Shown here: piece after piece, positions 26,854 through 35,252 of the stretch
How the letters are laid out: each line of letters opens with the position of its first letter
How positions within the stretch are numbered: position 1 is the first letter of the stretch
Source: Hyphomicrobiaceae bacterium
GTDB taxonomy: Bacteria > Pseudomonadota > Alphaproteobacteria > Rhizobiales > Hyphomicrobiaceae
Assembly: GCA_008933705.1 (NCBI GenBank)
Contig: WBUN01000011.1
Location: 1 to 64,000, forward strand
DNA length: 64,000 nucleotides
Direction: 5' to 3'
Notes under the pieces: model-generated
The model's input: the letters and a program-made list of their open reading frames with translations, nothing else
What the model was told of the DNA's origin: nothing
Database searches by the model: none
Made by a program: the position numbers and the translations under genes

Positions 26854-27840
26854 ATGCACACGAGCAAAGCCGTCCAGGTCCGCAAAACCACGCATCCGGC
26901 GGTGCGGCCCAGCATCGCGCTGGCGCTCGGCGGCGGCGGTGCGCGCGGGCTGGCCCACATCCTCATGCTCGAGGTGTTCGATGAGCTGGGGCTGCGGCCC
27001 AAGGTCATCGCCGGCACGTCGATCGGCGCCATCTTCGGGGCTGCGTACGCGTCCGGCCTGTCGGCCCGGCTGATCCGCGCACACGTCGAGGAAACGCTGA
27101 GCAAACGCCTCGACATCGCAAGGCTGCTGTTCTCGGCCAGGGCCGAGCCCATCCTGAGGATCCTCAACGTGCTGCCGGTGCGGGCGGCTCTTCTCAAGCC
27201 CGAATTGTTGCTCGATCTCGTGCTGCCCAGCAGGATCGCGCGCGATTTTGCGCATCTGGAAATTCCCCTGCGCGTGGTGGCGACGGACTTCTACGCGCAG
27301 GAGCAGGTGGTGATCGGACACGGCCCGCTCAGGTTGGCCGTCGCCGCCAGCATGGCCCTGCCGGCCCTGTTCACACCCGTGACCCTCGGTGGCCAGGTGC
27401 TGATGGACGGCGGACTGGTCAACCCGTTGCCCTTCGACGTCGTGCGCGAGGAGGCCGACATCACGGTCGCCATCGACGTCAGCGGCGCATCGATGGGCCC
27501 CGGCAAGCGCCTGCAGCCGACCGCCTTCGCCGCGCTCATGTCGTCCTCGCAGATCCTGCAGCGCTCGATCGTGCGCGAGAAGCTGAAGGCGCAGCAGCCC
27601 GACATATACATCGACGTCGAGGTGGACGAGTTCCACGTGCTCGAGTTCCACCGCTTCGAGAAGATCCTGAAAGCGGCAACCTCCGCCAAGGAGCAGCTCC
27701 GCCGGCAACTGACGCGCGTGCTCGCGAGCCAGACGGCGGAGACGATCCCCGCCATCCCGCCTCCCGAGCAGGCACAACGCCAGGCGCGCAAGAAGCGTCT
27801 GCCGAGCCTGAAGCGGCTTGCACGAGGGCGGCACGCATGA
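26854..27840 (+). CDS. patatin-like phospholipase (first of tandem pair)
   Basis: A 328-residue patatin-fold protein. It has the oxyanion-hole motif GGGGARG near 26-32, the nucleophile GTSIG at 54-58 and the catalytic Asp in DGG at 185-187. The family hydrolyses acyl esters of phospholipids. The N-terminus is short and not signal-like, so it is probably cytosolic or peripheral. The C-terminus is basic. It begins just after the dehalogenase-like gene and overlaps its paralogue by 4 nt. Confidence 0.85.
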   Translation: MHTSKAVQVRKTTHPAVRPSIALALGGGGARGLAHILMLEVFDELGLRPKVIAGTSIGAIFGAAYASGLSARLIRAHVEETLSKRLDIARLLFSARAEPILRILNVLPVRAALLKPELLLDLVLPSRIARDFAHLEIPLRVVATDFYAQEQVVIGHGPLRLAVAASMALPALFTPVTLGGQVLMDGGLVNPLPFDVVREEADITVAIDVSGASMGPGKRLQPTAFAALMSSSQILQRSIVREKLKAQQPDIYIDVEVDEFHVLEFHRFEKILKAATSAKEQLRRQLTRVLASQTAETIPAIPPPEQAQRQARKKRLPSLKRLARGRHA

Positions 27841-28691
27841 GCGCGCAATCCCCGAGCGCGACACCGCGTATCGCCCTTGCGCTTGGCGGCGGCTCCGCCC
27901 GCGGCCTGGCGCACATCCTGATGCTCGAAGCCCTGGATGAGCTCGGCATCAAGCCCGCGATCATCGCCGGCACCTCGATGGGGTCGATCTGCGGGGCTGC
28001 CTATGCGGCGGGCCTCTCGGCTGCCCAGGTACGCGCCGAGTTCGAGGCGCTGCTCGGCAATCGCGCGACCTTTCTCAAGCATTTCGCCGGCAAGTTGCGG
28101 GAGGGCTTCAGCACCTTGTGGAGCGTGCGCAACCCGACGATCGTCGACAACGTCACGCTGTTCGAGATGCTGCTGCCCGACGCCATGCACTGCGATTTCG
28201 CCGCGCTCAAGATCCCGTTCCTGGCGATCGCGACCGACTACTACGGGATCGAGCAGGTCGTGCTGGGCCGCGGCCCGCTTATCCCGGCTCTGGCTGCGAG
28301 CTGCTCGCTGCCGGGCCTCGCGCGACCGGTGGTGCTGGAAGGGCGCATGCTTATCGACGGCGGCTACGTCAACCCCGTGCCCTACGACGTGGTGATGGAT
28401 CGCGCCAACATCACGGTGGCAGTCGACGTCACGGGCGAACCACAGGGGGGCCGCCCCGGCGTCAAGATACCGGGCACCCTCGATCTCCTCACCGGCGCGA
28501 CGCAGATCCTGTTCCATTCCGTCACGCGCGAGAAGCTGAAATCGCTGGCTCCCGACATCTTCATCCGCCCTCCGGTGGGCGGATTCGCCGCAATGGACTA
28601 TTTCAAGATCGGCGAAATCCTGGCGGCCGCGCAGCCCGCCAAGGACGAGCTGAAACGCAAGCTTTCCCAGCGGCTTGATGCGGCAGCGTGA
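27837..28691 (+). CDS. patatin-like phospholipase (second of tandem pair)
   Basis: A 284-residue patatin-fold protein, paralogous to the preceding gene. It has the same RGLAHILMLE run after the glycine-rich motif (GGGSARG), GTSMG at 45-49 and DGG in LIDGGYVNPVP. It differs mainly in the middle region and lacks the basic C-terminal extension of the first copy. The ATG overlaps the first gene's stop (ATGA), so the two are translationally coupled and may act together. Confidence 0.85.
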   Translation: MSAQSPSATPRIALALGGGSARGLAHILMLEALDELGIKPAIIAGTSMGSICGAAYAAGLSAAQVRAEFEALLGNRATFLKHFAGKLREGFSTLWSVRNPTIVDNVTLFEMLLPDAMHCDFAALKIPFLAIATDYYGIEQVVLGRGPLIPALAASCSLPGLARPVVLEGRMLIDGGYVNPVPYDVVMDRANITVAVDVTGEPQGGRPGVKIPGTLDLLTGATQILFHSVTREKLKSLAPDIFIRPPVGGFAAMDYFKIGEILAAAQPAKDELKRKLSQRLDAAA

Positions 28692-28796
28692 GTTTTCCAC
28701 ACCCTTCCTGCGCAATTGCGACTTCCCGCTTGCGCCCTCCCGAACGTTGCGTGCTACACCCCCAAGTTACCTTGCAGATCACCTGAGGGGGCCTGG

Positions 28797-29504
28797 GTGG
28801 CGCACGCAAAGCAGGAGGGGTTCCGCGTCGACGTCGACATCGATCACGCGCGCCGCGAGGGCGAGCGGGTGCTCGCGCTTCTGACCGCCCTGCGCCGCCG
28901 CCATGACCTCGCGCGCTTCGAGTACACCAACATCGTGCGCATCGTCCCGGGCGGCGAGACCTTCAGCCACCCCGTGCTGACGCTCGGCAACCGCTTTGCC
29001 GATAATGAGGACATCCTGCTCTCGACCTACCTGCACGAGCAGATGCACTGGTATCTCTGGTATCTCGGCACGCCCGACTACGACCCTGTGGCGCCGTTCT
29101 TCGACGAGCTGGTGCGGCGCTATCCTGACGCTCCGATCCAGCTCCCCGACGGCGCCCGCAACTACGAATCGACCTACCTGCATTTGGTGGTGAACTGGCT
29201 CGAGGTTGCGGCCACCTCGGAGCTGATCGGCCGCAGGCGCGCTTTCGCGCTCGCCGAAGCACAATGGACCTACCGCTGGATCTACCGCACGGTGGTGCGC
29301 GACTGGGACTCGCTGGCCGAGCTCTACGAGCGCCACGGTCTGGTGCCGATCCGCAGTGCCGCTGAGCTGCACGCTGAGAACGCCAAGGCCGTACCGCAGG
29401 CCCTCAACGGCGCTCGGAGAAAAATCGGCGCAGCAGCTCGCCGGAGCGTACCTCCTCGATCCCACCGTAGACATCAGGAGCAAAATGGCAGGTCGGTTGG
29501 GTGA
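28797..29504 (+). CDS. uncharacterised HExxH metalloprotease-like protein
   Basis: A 235-residue protein I cannot name. It contains LHEQMHWYLWYLG, an HExxH zinc signature at residues 80-84. About 45 residues later comes LHLVVNWLEVAATSEL, which offers His129 or Glu136 as a third ligand. No signal peptide or membrane segment is seen. The GTG at 28797 with GAGGGG upstream gives a better start than the track's 28716. The last 33 codons overlap the end of tadA on the other strand and are basic and unstructured, suggesting loss of an earlier stop codon. A peptidase function is inferred from the motif only. Confidence 0.55.
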   Translation: MAHAKQEGFRVDVDIDHARREGERVLALLTALRRRHDLARFEYTNIVRIVPGGETFSHPVLTLGNRFADNEDILLSTYLHEQMHWYLWYLGTPDYDPVAPFFDELVRRYPDAPIQLPDGARNYESTYLHLVVNWLEVAATSELIGRRRAFALAEAQWTYRWIYRTVVRDWDSLAELYERHGLVPIRSAAELHAENAKAVPQALNGARRKIGAAARRSVPPRSHRRHQEQNGRSVG

Positions 29505-29862
29505 AGATGCGGGCCCCGTGCTCGACGCCGCCGCCCTTGGGATCGCCAGCACCAAAATAGAGCCGCCTGATCCGCGCGAACGAGATGGCCGCCGCGCACA
29601 TCGGGCACGGCTCCAGGGTCACGTACAGGTCTGCGCCTATCAGGCGCTCCGAGCCGACCGCGGCGCAGGCTTGCCGGATGGCCAGCATCTCGGCATGCGC
29701 CGTCGGATCGGCCAGCTCGCGTGTGCGATTGCCCGCCTTGGCCAGCACGACGCCGTCGCCGTCGACCAGCACAGCCCCCACCGGCACCTCGCCGCGCGCA
29801 CCGGCAGCCTCGGCCTCGGCAAGCGCCGTCATCATGTGGCTCTGAGCCGGACGAGGTGGCAT
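29404..29862 (-). CDS. tadA: tRNA adenosine(34) deaminase
   Basis: A 152-residue cytidine-deaminase-fold enzyme. It has HAE at 56-58 (zinc His and catalytic Glu) and PCPMC at 85-89 (two zinc Cys). It converts adenosine 34 of tRNA-Arg(ACG) to inosine. The ATG at 29862 has GGAG seven bases upstream and gives the usual length; the track's longer start adds 13 atypical residues. It is divergent from the pseudouridine synthase gene, and its 3' end overlaps the HExxH gene by 101 bp. Confidence 0.92.
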   Translation of the reverse strand: MPPRPAQSHMMTALAEAEAAGARGEVPVGAVLVDGDGVVLAKAGNRTRELADPTAHAEMLAIRQACAAVGSERLIGADLYVTLEPCPMCAAAISFARIRRLYFGAGDPKGGGVEHGARIFTQPTCHFAPDVYGGIEEVRSGELLRRFFSERR

Positions 29863-29959
29863 AAGGGGGCTCCGCAAACGAAGGCTCCATTCCATGCGCA
29901 AAGGCGCGCTAGGTCAACGCCGTGAGCCGGCAGCCCGCGCAGGCGAGGCCGGCGGTCCC

Positions 29960-30760
29960 ATGCGCATTGCCAAGGCCCTGGCCCGGGCCGGACTTTGCTC
30001 GCGCCGCGAAGCCGAGCGCTGGATCGAGAACGGGCGCGTCAGCGTCAACGGCGTGGTCCTGCACAGCCCTGCCCGCGACGTGTCGCCGGCCGACCGCATC
30101 CTGGTCGACGGCAATCCGCTTCCCGCCGCGGAGCCGCCGCGCCTTTGGCGCTACCACAAGCCGCGCGGGCTCGTCACCACGCATCGCGACCCGGAAGGCC
30201 GGCCGACGGTGTTCGACGCACTGCCGCCGCACATGCCGCGCGTCATCTCCATCGGCCGCCTGGACTTCAACACCGAAGGCCTTCTCCTGCTCACCAACGA
30301 TGGCGCCCTTGCCCGTCATCTCGAGCTGCCCGCCACCGGATGGCTGCGCCGCTACCGCGTGCGCGCGCACGGCTCCATCACCCAGGAGGCGCTCGACAAG
30401 CTGAAGGACGGCATCGAGGTCAAGGGCATTCGCTACGGGCCGATCGAGGCGACGCTGGACAAGCCGCAGGGCAGCAACGTCTGGCTCTCGATCGGGTTGC
30501 GCGAGGGCAAGAACCGCGAGGTGCGCACCGTCCTGGAGTCGCTCGGGCTGTCGGTGAACCGGCTCATTCGCGTGTCGTATGGTCCATTCCAGCTGCTGGA
30601 CCTGGAGCCGGGCGGCGTTGAATCCGTCAAGCGACGGGTGCTCATCGAGCAGCTTGGACCCCGCGTCGCGGCAGAGCTCCGCCAGAGCGCCGAGAACGAG
30701 GAAGAGCGCCGGGCGCCGCGCGGCGGCAAGCCGAGGCGCAAACCCAAGGGTGGCGCGTGA
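29960..30760 (+). CDS. rluB: RluB/RsuA-family 23S/16S rRNA pseudouridine synthase
   Basis: A 266-residue protein with an N-terminal S4 RNA-binding domain (MRIAKALARAGLCSRREAERWI). The catalytic domain holds GRLDFNTEGLLLLTNDG, whose Asp is the catalytic residue, and KNREVR. The C-terminal tail is rich in Arg, Lys and Gly. It isomerises a uridine in rRNA, most likely 23S U2605. The start at 29960 begins the S4 domain directly; a start at 29894 is possible. rsmD follows with a 4-nt GTGA overlap. The RluB rather than RsuA assignment is by general similarity. Confidence 0.85.
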   Translation: MRIAKALARAGLCSRREAERWIENGRVSVNGVVLHSPARDVSPADRILVDGNPLPAAEPPRLWRYHKPRGLVTTHRDPEGRPTVFDALPPHMPRVISIGRLDFNTEGLLLLTNDGALARHLELPATGWLRRYRVRAHGSITQEALDKLKDGIEVKGIRYGPIEATLDKPQGSNVWLSIGLREGKNREVRTVLESLGLSVNRLIRVSYGPFQLLDLEPGGVESVKRRVLIEQLGPRVAAELRQSAENEEERRAPRGGKPRRKPKGGA

Positions 30761-31326
30761 GGATCGTCGGCGGCAGGTTCCGCGGCCGCACACTTGCCGC
30801 GCCGGAGGCCGAGGGCACGCGCCCGACCTCCGACCGCGTACGCGAGGCGGTGTTCAATATCCTCACGCACGGCATCGAGGGGTTCGCTCTGGAAGGCGCC
30901 AAGGTGCTCGACCTGTTCGCCGGCACCGGCGCGCTGGGGCTCGAGGCGCTGTCGCGCGGTGCCGCCTTCTGCCTGTTCGTCGAGGAGGGTGCGGCCGCAC
31001 GCGCCGTCATCCGGCGCAACATCGAAACGCTGGGCCTCACCGGCGTGACCAAGATCTTCCGCCGTGATGCCACCAGTCTGGGACCTGCCGGCAATCGCGG
31101 AGATGCCACCCTCGCCTTTCTCGATCCGCCTTACGGGCGAGGCCTGGCGGAGCGTGCGCTGGCGTCGGCCGCGGAAGGCGGCTGGCTCGCCGACGGCGCC
31201 GTCGCCGTCATCGAGGAACGCAAGGGCAGCGCGGTCGCCCTTCCTGCAGGATTCGCCTGGCTCGACCGCCGGCAATGGGGAGACACCGAAGTGCTGTTTG
31301 CGCGTTACGGCGGCAAGAGCGCATGA
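30757..31326 (+). CDS. rsmD: 16S rRNA (guanine(966)-N(2))-methyltransferase
   Basis: A 189-residue SAM-dependent methyltransferase. MRIVGGRFRGRTL is the RsmD N-terminal signature, followed by RPTSDRVREAVFNIL, the SAM site VLDLFAGTGALGLEALSRGA and the catalytic DPPY at 123-126. It modifies G966 of 16S rRNA. The start is GTG, overlapping the stop of the pseudouridine synthase gene, and the next gene's ATG overlaps its own stop, so the three genes form one coupled operon. Confidence 0.93.
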   Translation: MRIVGGRFRGRTLAAPEAEGTRPTSDRVREAVFNILTHGIEGFALEGAKVLDLFAGTGALGLEALSRGAAFCLFVEEGAAARAVIRRNIETLGLTGVTKIFRRDATSLGPAGNRGDATLAFLDPPYGRGLAERALASAAEGGWLADGAVAVIEERKGSAVALPAGFAWLDRRQWGDTEVLFARYGGKSA

Positions 31327-32309
31327 CGCCGAACCCGATGCCCCTGGAGAAGACGGCAGCGCAGCCGCACTATCCTGTCAGCGGTTGGATCGAGGCCGGC
31401 CTCTACGTGTTTGCGATTGCGGTGCTCAGCCTCACCTACGTCGTCGGCCACCAGGTCGGCGCCCATCCGATCGCCTTCGTCCTCTATGCCATGATCGTGT
31501 CGGCGGTGGCATTGCTTGCAGTCACTGGCCCCGGGCGCGACGCGCTCGACGTCGTTCTCGCACCGCAGAGCTGGCTGGTCGGCATCGGCACCATCACCAT
31601 GGAGATCTTCTACTATCTGCTGCTCGAGCACCTGTCGCCGGCGCACGGCAGCCTGCTTGTCCGCCTCGCCATCCCGGCGTCACTGATCGTCGGCTGGATC
31701 GTGTTCGCGCGCATGCCCCCGCGCCTGGCGCAGGCGGGCGGCGCCGTGGTCTTCGCCGGCGTTGTGCCGCTCATCGTCGTCGTCGATGCGGCGCATCGCG
31801 CCGAGGTCACCGCCGTGGCGCTCGCTTCAGCCCTCTCCTTCAACCTGCGCGGCTTCTCGGCCGAGTTCCACCCGTGGAACCGCAGGGCCAAGACCGTGAT
31901 GGAGAAGCTGCGGGTCACCGGCCTTGTCGTGCTCGTCACTTCCATCGCCAGCCTGGCCCTCACCGGCATCGGCAGCGCGCTCGTCGCCGCCGGCGCCATA
32001 CCGCATACGGGCCTGGTGCCGACGGCGGCAGAGTTGCTGCACATACCGACCATTCTGCTCGGCACATTGGTCGGCGGCGCCATTCTGACCGCAATGGCCG
32101 TCCTGAGCTTCTCCTCCGTCGTCAAGATCACGACCGAGAACTTCACGGCAACCAGCGCCTTCACGCCGGTCGCAACGCTGCTGGTGCAATTGGCTGCCAG
32201 CGCCCTCGGCCTCATCCCCTCCTACGCCTTGGACTGGAGCCTCATCCCCGCCATGGTGATCGTGATCAGCGGCGTGTTCCTGATCCTGTACGCCGCGCGG
32301 CGGCGCTGA
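31323..32309 (+). CDS. EamA/DMT-like polytopic membrane protein
   Basis: A 328-residue membrane protein with about nine to ten hydrophobic segments, resembling the drug/metabolite transporter superfamily in length and layout. No substrate-specific motif is visible. A polar stretch near the middle (RGFSAEFHPWNRRAKTVMEK) separates two halves. The ATG at 31323 overlaps the rsmD stop by 4 nt. The functional link with the two rRNA-modifying enzymes is unclear and may only be transcriptional. Confidence 0.6.
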   Translation: MTPNPMPLEKTAAQPHYPVSGWIEAGLYVFAIAVLSLTYVVGHQVGAHPIAFVLYAMIVSAVALLAVTGPGRDALDVVLAPQSWLVGIGTITMEIFYYLLLEHLSPAHGSLLVRLAIPASLIVGWIVFARMPPRLAQAGGAVVFAGVVPLIVVVDAAHRAEVTAVALASALSFNLRGFSAEFHPWNRRAKTVMEKLRVTGLVVLVTSIASLALTGIGSALVAAGAIPHTGLVPTAAELLHIPTILLGTLVGGAILTAMAVLSFSSVVKITTENFTATSAFTPVATLLVQLAASALGLIPSYALDWSLIPAMVIVISGVFLILYAARRR

Positions 32310-32339
32310 CAGGATCAGCTCCGACCAGCAGGAAAGAAA

Positions 32340-32373
32340 GGCGAGAGGCAGGTCGGGGAAACCGCCTCTCGCC
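32340..32373 (-). terminator. Rho-independent terminator of the sigma/anti-sigma operon
   Basis: Read on the minus strand, GGCGAGAGGC and GCCTCTCGCC form a perfect 10-bp stem with a 14-nt loop, followed by TTTCTTTCC. It lies 20 nt after the stop of the 71-aa gene and supports that gene belonging to the operon. Confidence 0.75.
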
Positions 32374-32393
32374 GCCCCGCATCATCGCCGGCA

Positions 32394-32609
32394 TCAGGCG
32401 ATGCTCTCGCGCGCTGAGAGCCAAGCAGGACGGGGGGCACGGCCAACGGCGGCGCCTCCTCGCCCGTCCACATTCGGTTGCGCTGCTTCACAGCAGCCGC
32501 CGGTCCGCTCGCCGCCCCGGCTCGGGGAAACGAGCGCGATCATCACGGCCACGGCGAGCGTCGCGGCGCCAAGGAGCGGCAGGAAGCGTGACGACACTCT
32601 GCGCAGCAC
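32394..32609 (-). CDS. small single-pass membrane or secreted protein in the sigma-factor operon
   Basis: A 71-residue protein missed by the track's longer ORF. The start is a GTG at 32609 preceded by AGGAGGAGG at ideal distance, the strongest ribosome-binding site in this area. The sequence begins basic (VLRRVSSRFLP), has one hydrophobic segment (about residues 9-26), then a Cys-pair and Gly/Arg-rich tail. I do not recognise a family. It is the third gene after the sigma and anti-sigma factors and is followed by a clear terminator, so it may be a target or modulator of that system. Confidence 0.6.
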   Translation of the reverse strand: MLRRVSSRFLPLLGAATLAVAVMIALVSPSRGGERTGGCCEAAQPNVDGRGGAAVGRAPRPAWLSARESIA

Positions 32610-32715
32610 GGCATCCTCCTCCTGCACCGCAGCCCGGCCATTTCGGCAGATACGCAGCAGCACCCGATCCGGTTTCAAGGCGGCGTCGGTTTCCGGCGCG
32701 ATTGCGGAGGGCCCG

Positions 32716-33444
32716 CTAACGCGACGTCGCAATCAGCCTGGCGTGGAACACCGGCCCCGTCGGCCGCCCGGTCGGCGATCCGCCCTCCGGCTCGAGACTG
32801 ACGCCGAACGTTGCCTTCTCGACCACGGCCGGATCATAGGAGACGAGCACGCGTTGCGTGAACACGCCGGCGCGCTGCTCGATGAGGCCCAGCGATTGCG
32901 GCACGCCGCCGGTCTGCTCGGATGCAATCCATAGCTGATAGCTCTTGCCCGGCTGCTCCTCGGCGGCAACCGGCCGGACGGACAGCGTGCGCGTCTGCAA
33001 ATCGATGCTCATCAGGAAGGCCGGCGAGGCATCGTCCTTCTGGAACACGGCCACGTAGTTGCGCGGCACCTGCGGGCGCGTCATCTCGCGCACACCGATC
33101 GCGACGACAAGGCAGGCGGCCAACGCCGTCGTGAGGGCGGCGACACCGCGCCAGCGCTTCATGCGCCGCTCGAGAGAGACGATCTGCGCCGACGCAGCGG
33201 CCGCACCATTGCGGCCGCCGCGACCGGCAATGCGGGCCTCGATGCGCGCCAGCAGATCGCGGGGGGGCGCCACTGCGGCGACCGTGTCGTTGAGAGGGGC
33301 GAGGCGGCGCTCCCAGGCGCCGATCGCGGCATCGAGATCGGGATCGCGCTGCCGCCTGGCGCTCACCGCCGCACGCTCCGATGCGTCGAGCGTGCCGAGC
33401 ACGTACTCCGCGGCAAGGCCGTCGATGTCCTCGTGGTCCGTCAT
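32716..33444 (-). CDS. rskA: RskA-type anti-sigma factor
   Basis: A 242-residue membrane anti-sigma factor. The cytosolic N-terminal part starts with DIDGLAAEYVLGTLDASER, the anti-sigma signature, and one membrane segment lies near residues 103-120. The C-terminal domain (SYQLWIASE, then FGVSLEPEGGSPTGRPTGPV) is the RskA fold, located in the periplasm. It would hold the upstream ECF sigma factor inactive until a periplasmic signal triggers release. Its ATG overlaps the sigma gene stop by 4 nt. Confidence 0.88.
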   Translation of the reverse strand: MTDHEDIDGLAAEYVLGTLDASERAAVSARRQRDPDLDAAIGAWERRLAPLNDTVAAVAPPRDLLARIEARIAGRGGRNGAAAASAQIVSLERRMKRWRGVAALTTALAACLVVAIGVREMTRPQVPRNYVAVFQKDDASPAFLMSIDLQTRTLSVRPVAAEEQPGKSYQLWIASEQTGGVPQSLGLIEQRAGVFTQRVLVSYDPAVVEKATFGVSLEPEGGSPTGRPTGPVFHARLIATSR

Positions 33445-34001
33445 GGCCCGAGACAGCCTCTCAGTTGCGCCAGGCTGCGGCGCAGCCAGGTCTTGATGGT
33501 GGGCACCGGGCGTCCGAAGCGCCGGCTCAGCTCCTCACGACTGAGGCCGTCGCGATAGGCGAGCAGCACGATCTGCCGTACCTCCTGATCAAGCCCCTCC
33601 AGGCATCGCATCACACGGCGCAGGTCCTCGCTCTGCTCCAGACCGTCCAGCGGATGCCTGTCCTCGCTGGCAATCTCCAGCGTTTCAGGAGCATCCTCGA
33701 TCGACAGCGGCGCCTTGCGGCGGACCTCGTCAAGAGCTCGATTTCTGGCGATCGTGCCCATCCACGTGATCGGCGAGGCCATTCCTGGCTGGAAGTCGCC
33801 CGCCCGCTCCCAGATCTTTACGAAAACGTCCTGCAGGATGTCGTCGGCTGCGTCCCTGCGTGACAAGATACGCAGGATGATGCCGTAGAGTTTCGCCGAC
33901 GTGGCGGCGTAGAGCGCCGAGAATGCCGCCCGGTCCTTGGCGGCGACGCGCTGCAGCAAGACGGCAATATCGCCGGCGGTTGTCGTCGCTGGTCTATGCA
34001 A
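33441..34001 (-). CDS. sigK: ECF RNA polymerase sigma factor, SigK-like
   Basis: A 186-residue ECF sigma factor. Region 2 contains DAADDILQDVFVKIWERAGDF, and ITWMGTIARNRALDEVRR follows. Region 4 has the helix-turn-helix GLSREELSRRFGRPVPTIKTWLRRSL. The pairing with an RskA-type anti-sigma factor is the SigK/RskA arrangement. The start is taken as a TTG at 34001 preceded by CGGGGA; the track's 243-aa start adds 57 low-complexity residues. ECF sigma factors of this type often activate their own operon. Confidence 0.85.
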   Translation of the reverse strand: MHRPATTTAGDIAVLLQRVAAKDRAAFSALYAATSAKLYGIILRILSRRDAADDILQDVFVKIWERAGDFQPGMASPITWMGTIARNRALDEVRRKAPLSIEDAPETLEIASEDRHPLDGLEQSEDLRRVMRCLEGLDQEVRQIVLLAYRDGLSREELSRRFGRPVPTIKTWLRRSLAQLRGCLGP

Positions 34002-34329
34002 TGCCGATCCCCGAAAATACTTCGCAGCGCCTTCTCGCAAGCCGATTGCCCGGCGACGCTGGGCGCGCGCCTGACCGCGGCCATCGGCCGAAGCGCCGAC
34101 ACCCCTGCAAATACGACGGCTGGGCGGCATTGGATTTGTGCGGGTCACGTCTTTTTTGCGCGGCGAGCCCACATAGCGGAGCCAAGCTGCCGCCTATTGG
34201 CCTCCCCAACGGCCGTCCCCGGCACAGTTGACGCGGTCCGCGGCCGCCTCTACGTGACAATATTGCGTCAAGGGCGGGGCCTGCTCGCTTCCCCGCAAGA
34301 CATGTTTCCAGACCAGTCGAATCTGCCCC
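34002..34329. promoter_or_regulatory. 328-bp divergent intergenic region between sigK and the diacylglycerol kinase gene
   Basis: No gene is supported here. It must hold the promoter of the sigma-factor operon (leftward) and that of the kinase gene (rightward). I see no certain ECF-type GGAAC/CGT pair, no terminator and no repeat. Confidence 0.4.
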
Positions 34330-35241
34330 ATGCGCCGCCGCCTCTTAGTCGTAACGAATCCCGGCGCCGGTCTTGGCGGCTCCTCCCTGGTCGACGCCAC
34401 CATACGGGTGCTGGAACGCGAGGGCGCCGTCGTCACCCGCTGCCAGCCGGCCGACGCCATGGCCGCCAGGGACGCGGTGCGGAAAGCCGCCGAGGAGCGC
34501 GCTCATGATGCCGTCGTTGCCGCCGGGGGCGACGGCACCATCCGCCATGCCGCCGCGGCGCTTCTCGGCAAGGCCACGCCGCTCGGCATCATCCCGGTCG
34601 GGACCGGCAACGTTCTCGCCCACGAGATCGGTCTGGCACCGAGACCCGAAGTCGTGGCGCATGTGCTGCTCACAGGCCCAACCGCGCGGATTGCCTGTGC
34701 ACAGGCCAACGGCGAGCCTTTCCTGCTGATGGCCGGGGCCGGGTTCGATGCCCGGGTGGTCGCGGCGCTCGACCAGCGGTTCAAGAGCCGACTCGGGAAG
34801 ATCGCCTATGCCGGGCCGCTGCTCGGTGCGCTGGCGCAACCGATGGACCGCCTCACCGTGACGATCGACGCGCGTGCTCATCAGGCGAGCTGGGCCGTCG
34901 TCGCCAATGCCCGCTGCTACGGCGGCGGGTTCATCATGGCGCCGCGCACCAGCGTGCGTCAGCGCGGGCTGCAGGCCATCCTGTTCAGAGCGAGAAGCCG
35001 CACCATGCTGCTGTCCCAGCTCATGAGCCTGGTGCGCGGCGACCTCGATGCACGTGCCACCGCCGGCGGCGACATCGCCATGCTGCCCTGCTCGCACGTG
35101 AGCATCACCGCCCCGCGTCCCGTGCCTGTGCAGATAGACGGCGACGTCTTCGGCACGACGCCACTCGTGGTCGAGGAGGGGACGGGCGAGCTTGATCTCA
35201 TCGTGCCGGGGGCACCCGGCAACGGCGGATCGGCGCATTAA
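34330..35241 (+). CDS. diacylglycerol/lipid kinase family protein
   Basis: A 303-residue DAGK-catalytic-domain protein. NPGAG follows the first strand, with the nucleotide loop AAGGDGTI near residue 66 and IPVGTGN near 92. A late beta-sandwich ends in VQIDGDVFGTTP. Family members phosphorylate diacylglycerol or related lipids, or long-chain bases, at the membrane surface. It opens divergently from the sigma-factor operon. The stop codon TAA is part of a CtrA-like box. Confidence 0.85.
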   Translation: MRRRLLVVTNPGAGLGGSSLVDATIRVLEREGAVVTRCQPADAMAARDAVRKAAEERAHDAVVAAGGDGTIRHAAAALLGKATPLGIIPVGTGNVLAHEIGLAPRPEVVAHVLLTGPTARIACAQANGEPFLLMAGAGFDARVVAALDQRFKSRLGKIAYAGPLLGALAQPMDRLTVTIDARAHQASWAVVANARCYGGGFIMAPRTSVRQRGLQAILFRARSRTMLLSQLMSLVRGDLDARATAGGDIAMLPCSHVSITAPRPVPVQIDGDVFGTTPLVVEEGTGELDLIVPGAPGNGGSAH

Positions 35242-35252
35242 CCTTTTGTTAA
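35238..35252 (+). promoter_or_regulatory. perfect CtrA-type box TTAA-N7-TTAA
   Basis: TTAACCTTTTGTTAA matches the alphaproteobacterial CtrA recognition pattern exactly and overlaps the stop codon of the kinase gene. Nine bases later is a 12-bp perfect palindrome GCCAAGCTTGGC (35261-35272). No annotated gene begins just downstream, so the regulated transcript is unknown. Confidence 0.45.
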
